DNA of 64,000 nt, from the NCBI RefSeq assembly GCF_026341775.1, contig NZ_JAPEOB010000002.1, positions 2,046,001-2,110,000 on the forward strand, given 5' to 3'. Below the pieces are notes generated by a model. That model did not search any database. It had not been told where the DNA came from and saw only the letters and a list, made by a program, of their open reading frames with translations. Positions 63,738 to 64,000 of the stretch are shown here, one piece after another. The translations under genes were made by a program, and so were the position numbers. The stretch's first letter is position 1. Each line of letters starts with the position of its first letter. The stretch comes from Streptomyces sp. NBC_00654. GTDB lineage: Bacteria; Actinomycetota; Actinomycetes; Streptomycetales; Streptomycetaceae.

Positions 63738-64000
63738 ATGATCGATTGGCGGGACAGGGCCGCAAGAATCCGGGCCGCGGCCGCGGCCGGCGGCGCTCCG
63801 GTCACCTACGGACTGATCGCGCTGAGCTGCGCCGTCTTCCTGGTCAGCCCGCTGTCCGGGTTCAGCCCCGGCTACGGCACCGGCGACACCCTGCTCGCCG
63901 CGCAGGCCGCGTACTTCGAGCGGTGGGGCGTCATCCCCGCCGAGCTGTGGGACGGCTCCGCGCACGCGACGCTCACCCCGCTCACCGCCCTGTTCGTGCA
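63738..64000 (+). CDS. Rhomboid family intramembrane serine protease, partial (C-terminus outside the window)
   Basis: The 87 visible codons from ATG 63738 begin MIDWRDRAARIRAAAAAGGA, then a membrane helix (VTYGLIALSCAVFLVSPLSG) and a segment ending TPLTALFVH, where the window stops. A first helix followed by a loop and then a LTxLFVH-type element is typical of rhomboid proteases, and the His here would be at the start of their second helix. The catalytic Ser and His lie beyond the window. The gene is divergent from the zinc-ribbon gene. Confidence 0.75.
   Translation, partial: MIDWRDRAARIRAAAAAGGAPVTYGLIALSCAVFLVSPLSGFSPGYGTGDTLLAAQAAYFERWGVIPAELWDGSAHATLTPLTALFV

Overview
The window is high-GC actinobacterial chromosome and almost certainly Streptomyces. 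It carries a dcw cell-division/cell-wall cluster without murC between murG and ftsQ, a fused trpE-trpG gene behind a Trp-codon leader peptide, a glkA-type glucokinase, SAV_6107 and DUF5304 family genes, a class II DAHP synthase, many GTG/TTG starts and very high third-position GC. I found no tRNA, rRNA, CRISPR array, insertion sequence or prophage. It reads as conserved core chromosome rather than an accessory island.

Layout. (1) 1-12.5 kb, minus strand: ftsQ (cut by the window edge), murG, ftsW, murD, mraY, murF, murE, ftsI, ftsL, rsmH, a tightly packed operon for peptidoglycan precursor synthesis and the septal machine. Its upstream region holds an unusual 9-bp tandem repeat. (2) 12.9-20.9 kb: beta-carbonic anhydrase, a MoxR / DUF58 / TgpA-type transglutaminase operon, a DUF3040 membrane protein, a SAM methyltransferase and a SAV_6107 HEPN-like protein. 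(3) 21.1-24.7 kb: a self-contained operon of a degenerate ABC ATPase, a YhgE/Pip membrane protein and a TetR regulator, with a palindromic operator in front and a long terminator behind. (4) 25-31.7 kb: DUF4126 protein, phytoene-desaturase-like flavoprotein, a membrane protein with a disordered tail, metF, thiE, an Rv2175c-like DNA-binding protein and a ferredoxin-reductase-like flavoprotein. (5) 31.8-34.3 kb: TPP riboswitch followed by thiO, thiS, thiG. (6) 34.4-42.5 kb: PASTA Ser/Thr kinase, endonuclease IV, a molybdopterin oxidoreductase, bfr, iron-box controlled bfd, aroH, and an attenuator-controlled trpE(G). (7) 42.6-53.1 kb: D-2-hydroxyacid dehydrogenase, a NarL-type two-component pair, PlsC acyltransferase, an alpha/beta hydrolase, a nuclease-fold protein, DUF5304 protein plus ROK glucokinase, an ArsA-like ATPase with an SRPBCC partner, and a metallophosphoesterase. 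(8) 53.5-64 kb: long-chain acyl-CoA synthetase (FadD15 type), PimB-type and GT87-type glycosyltransferases, a putative zinc-peptidase lipoprotein, two paralogous NlpC/P60 hydrolases (one behind a probable c-di-AMP riboswitch), an NYN-domain protein, a small zinc-ribbon protein and the start of a rhomboid protease.

The genes centre on the cell envelope (precursor synthesis, septation, wall hydrolases, glycosyl- and acyltransferases, PASTA kinase) with cofactor and aromatic amino-acid pathways interspersed. The order resembles the Mycobacterium tuberculosis Rv2150c-Rv2190c region (from memory). Notable regulatory features are a TPP riboswitch, a Trp attenuator, an iron box, a probable ydaO riboswitch, a TetR-type operator, and at least eight genes with a TANNNT hexamer exactly 7 nt before the start codon, suggesting leaderless mRNAs. 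Two nucleotide-binding proteins (21.2 kb and 50.6 kb) carry Arg in place of the Walker A Lys.
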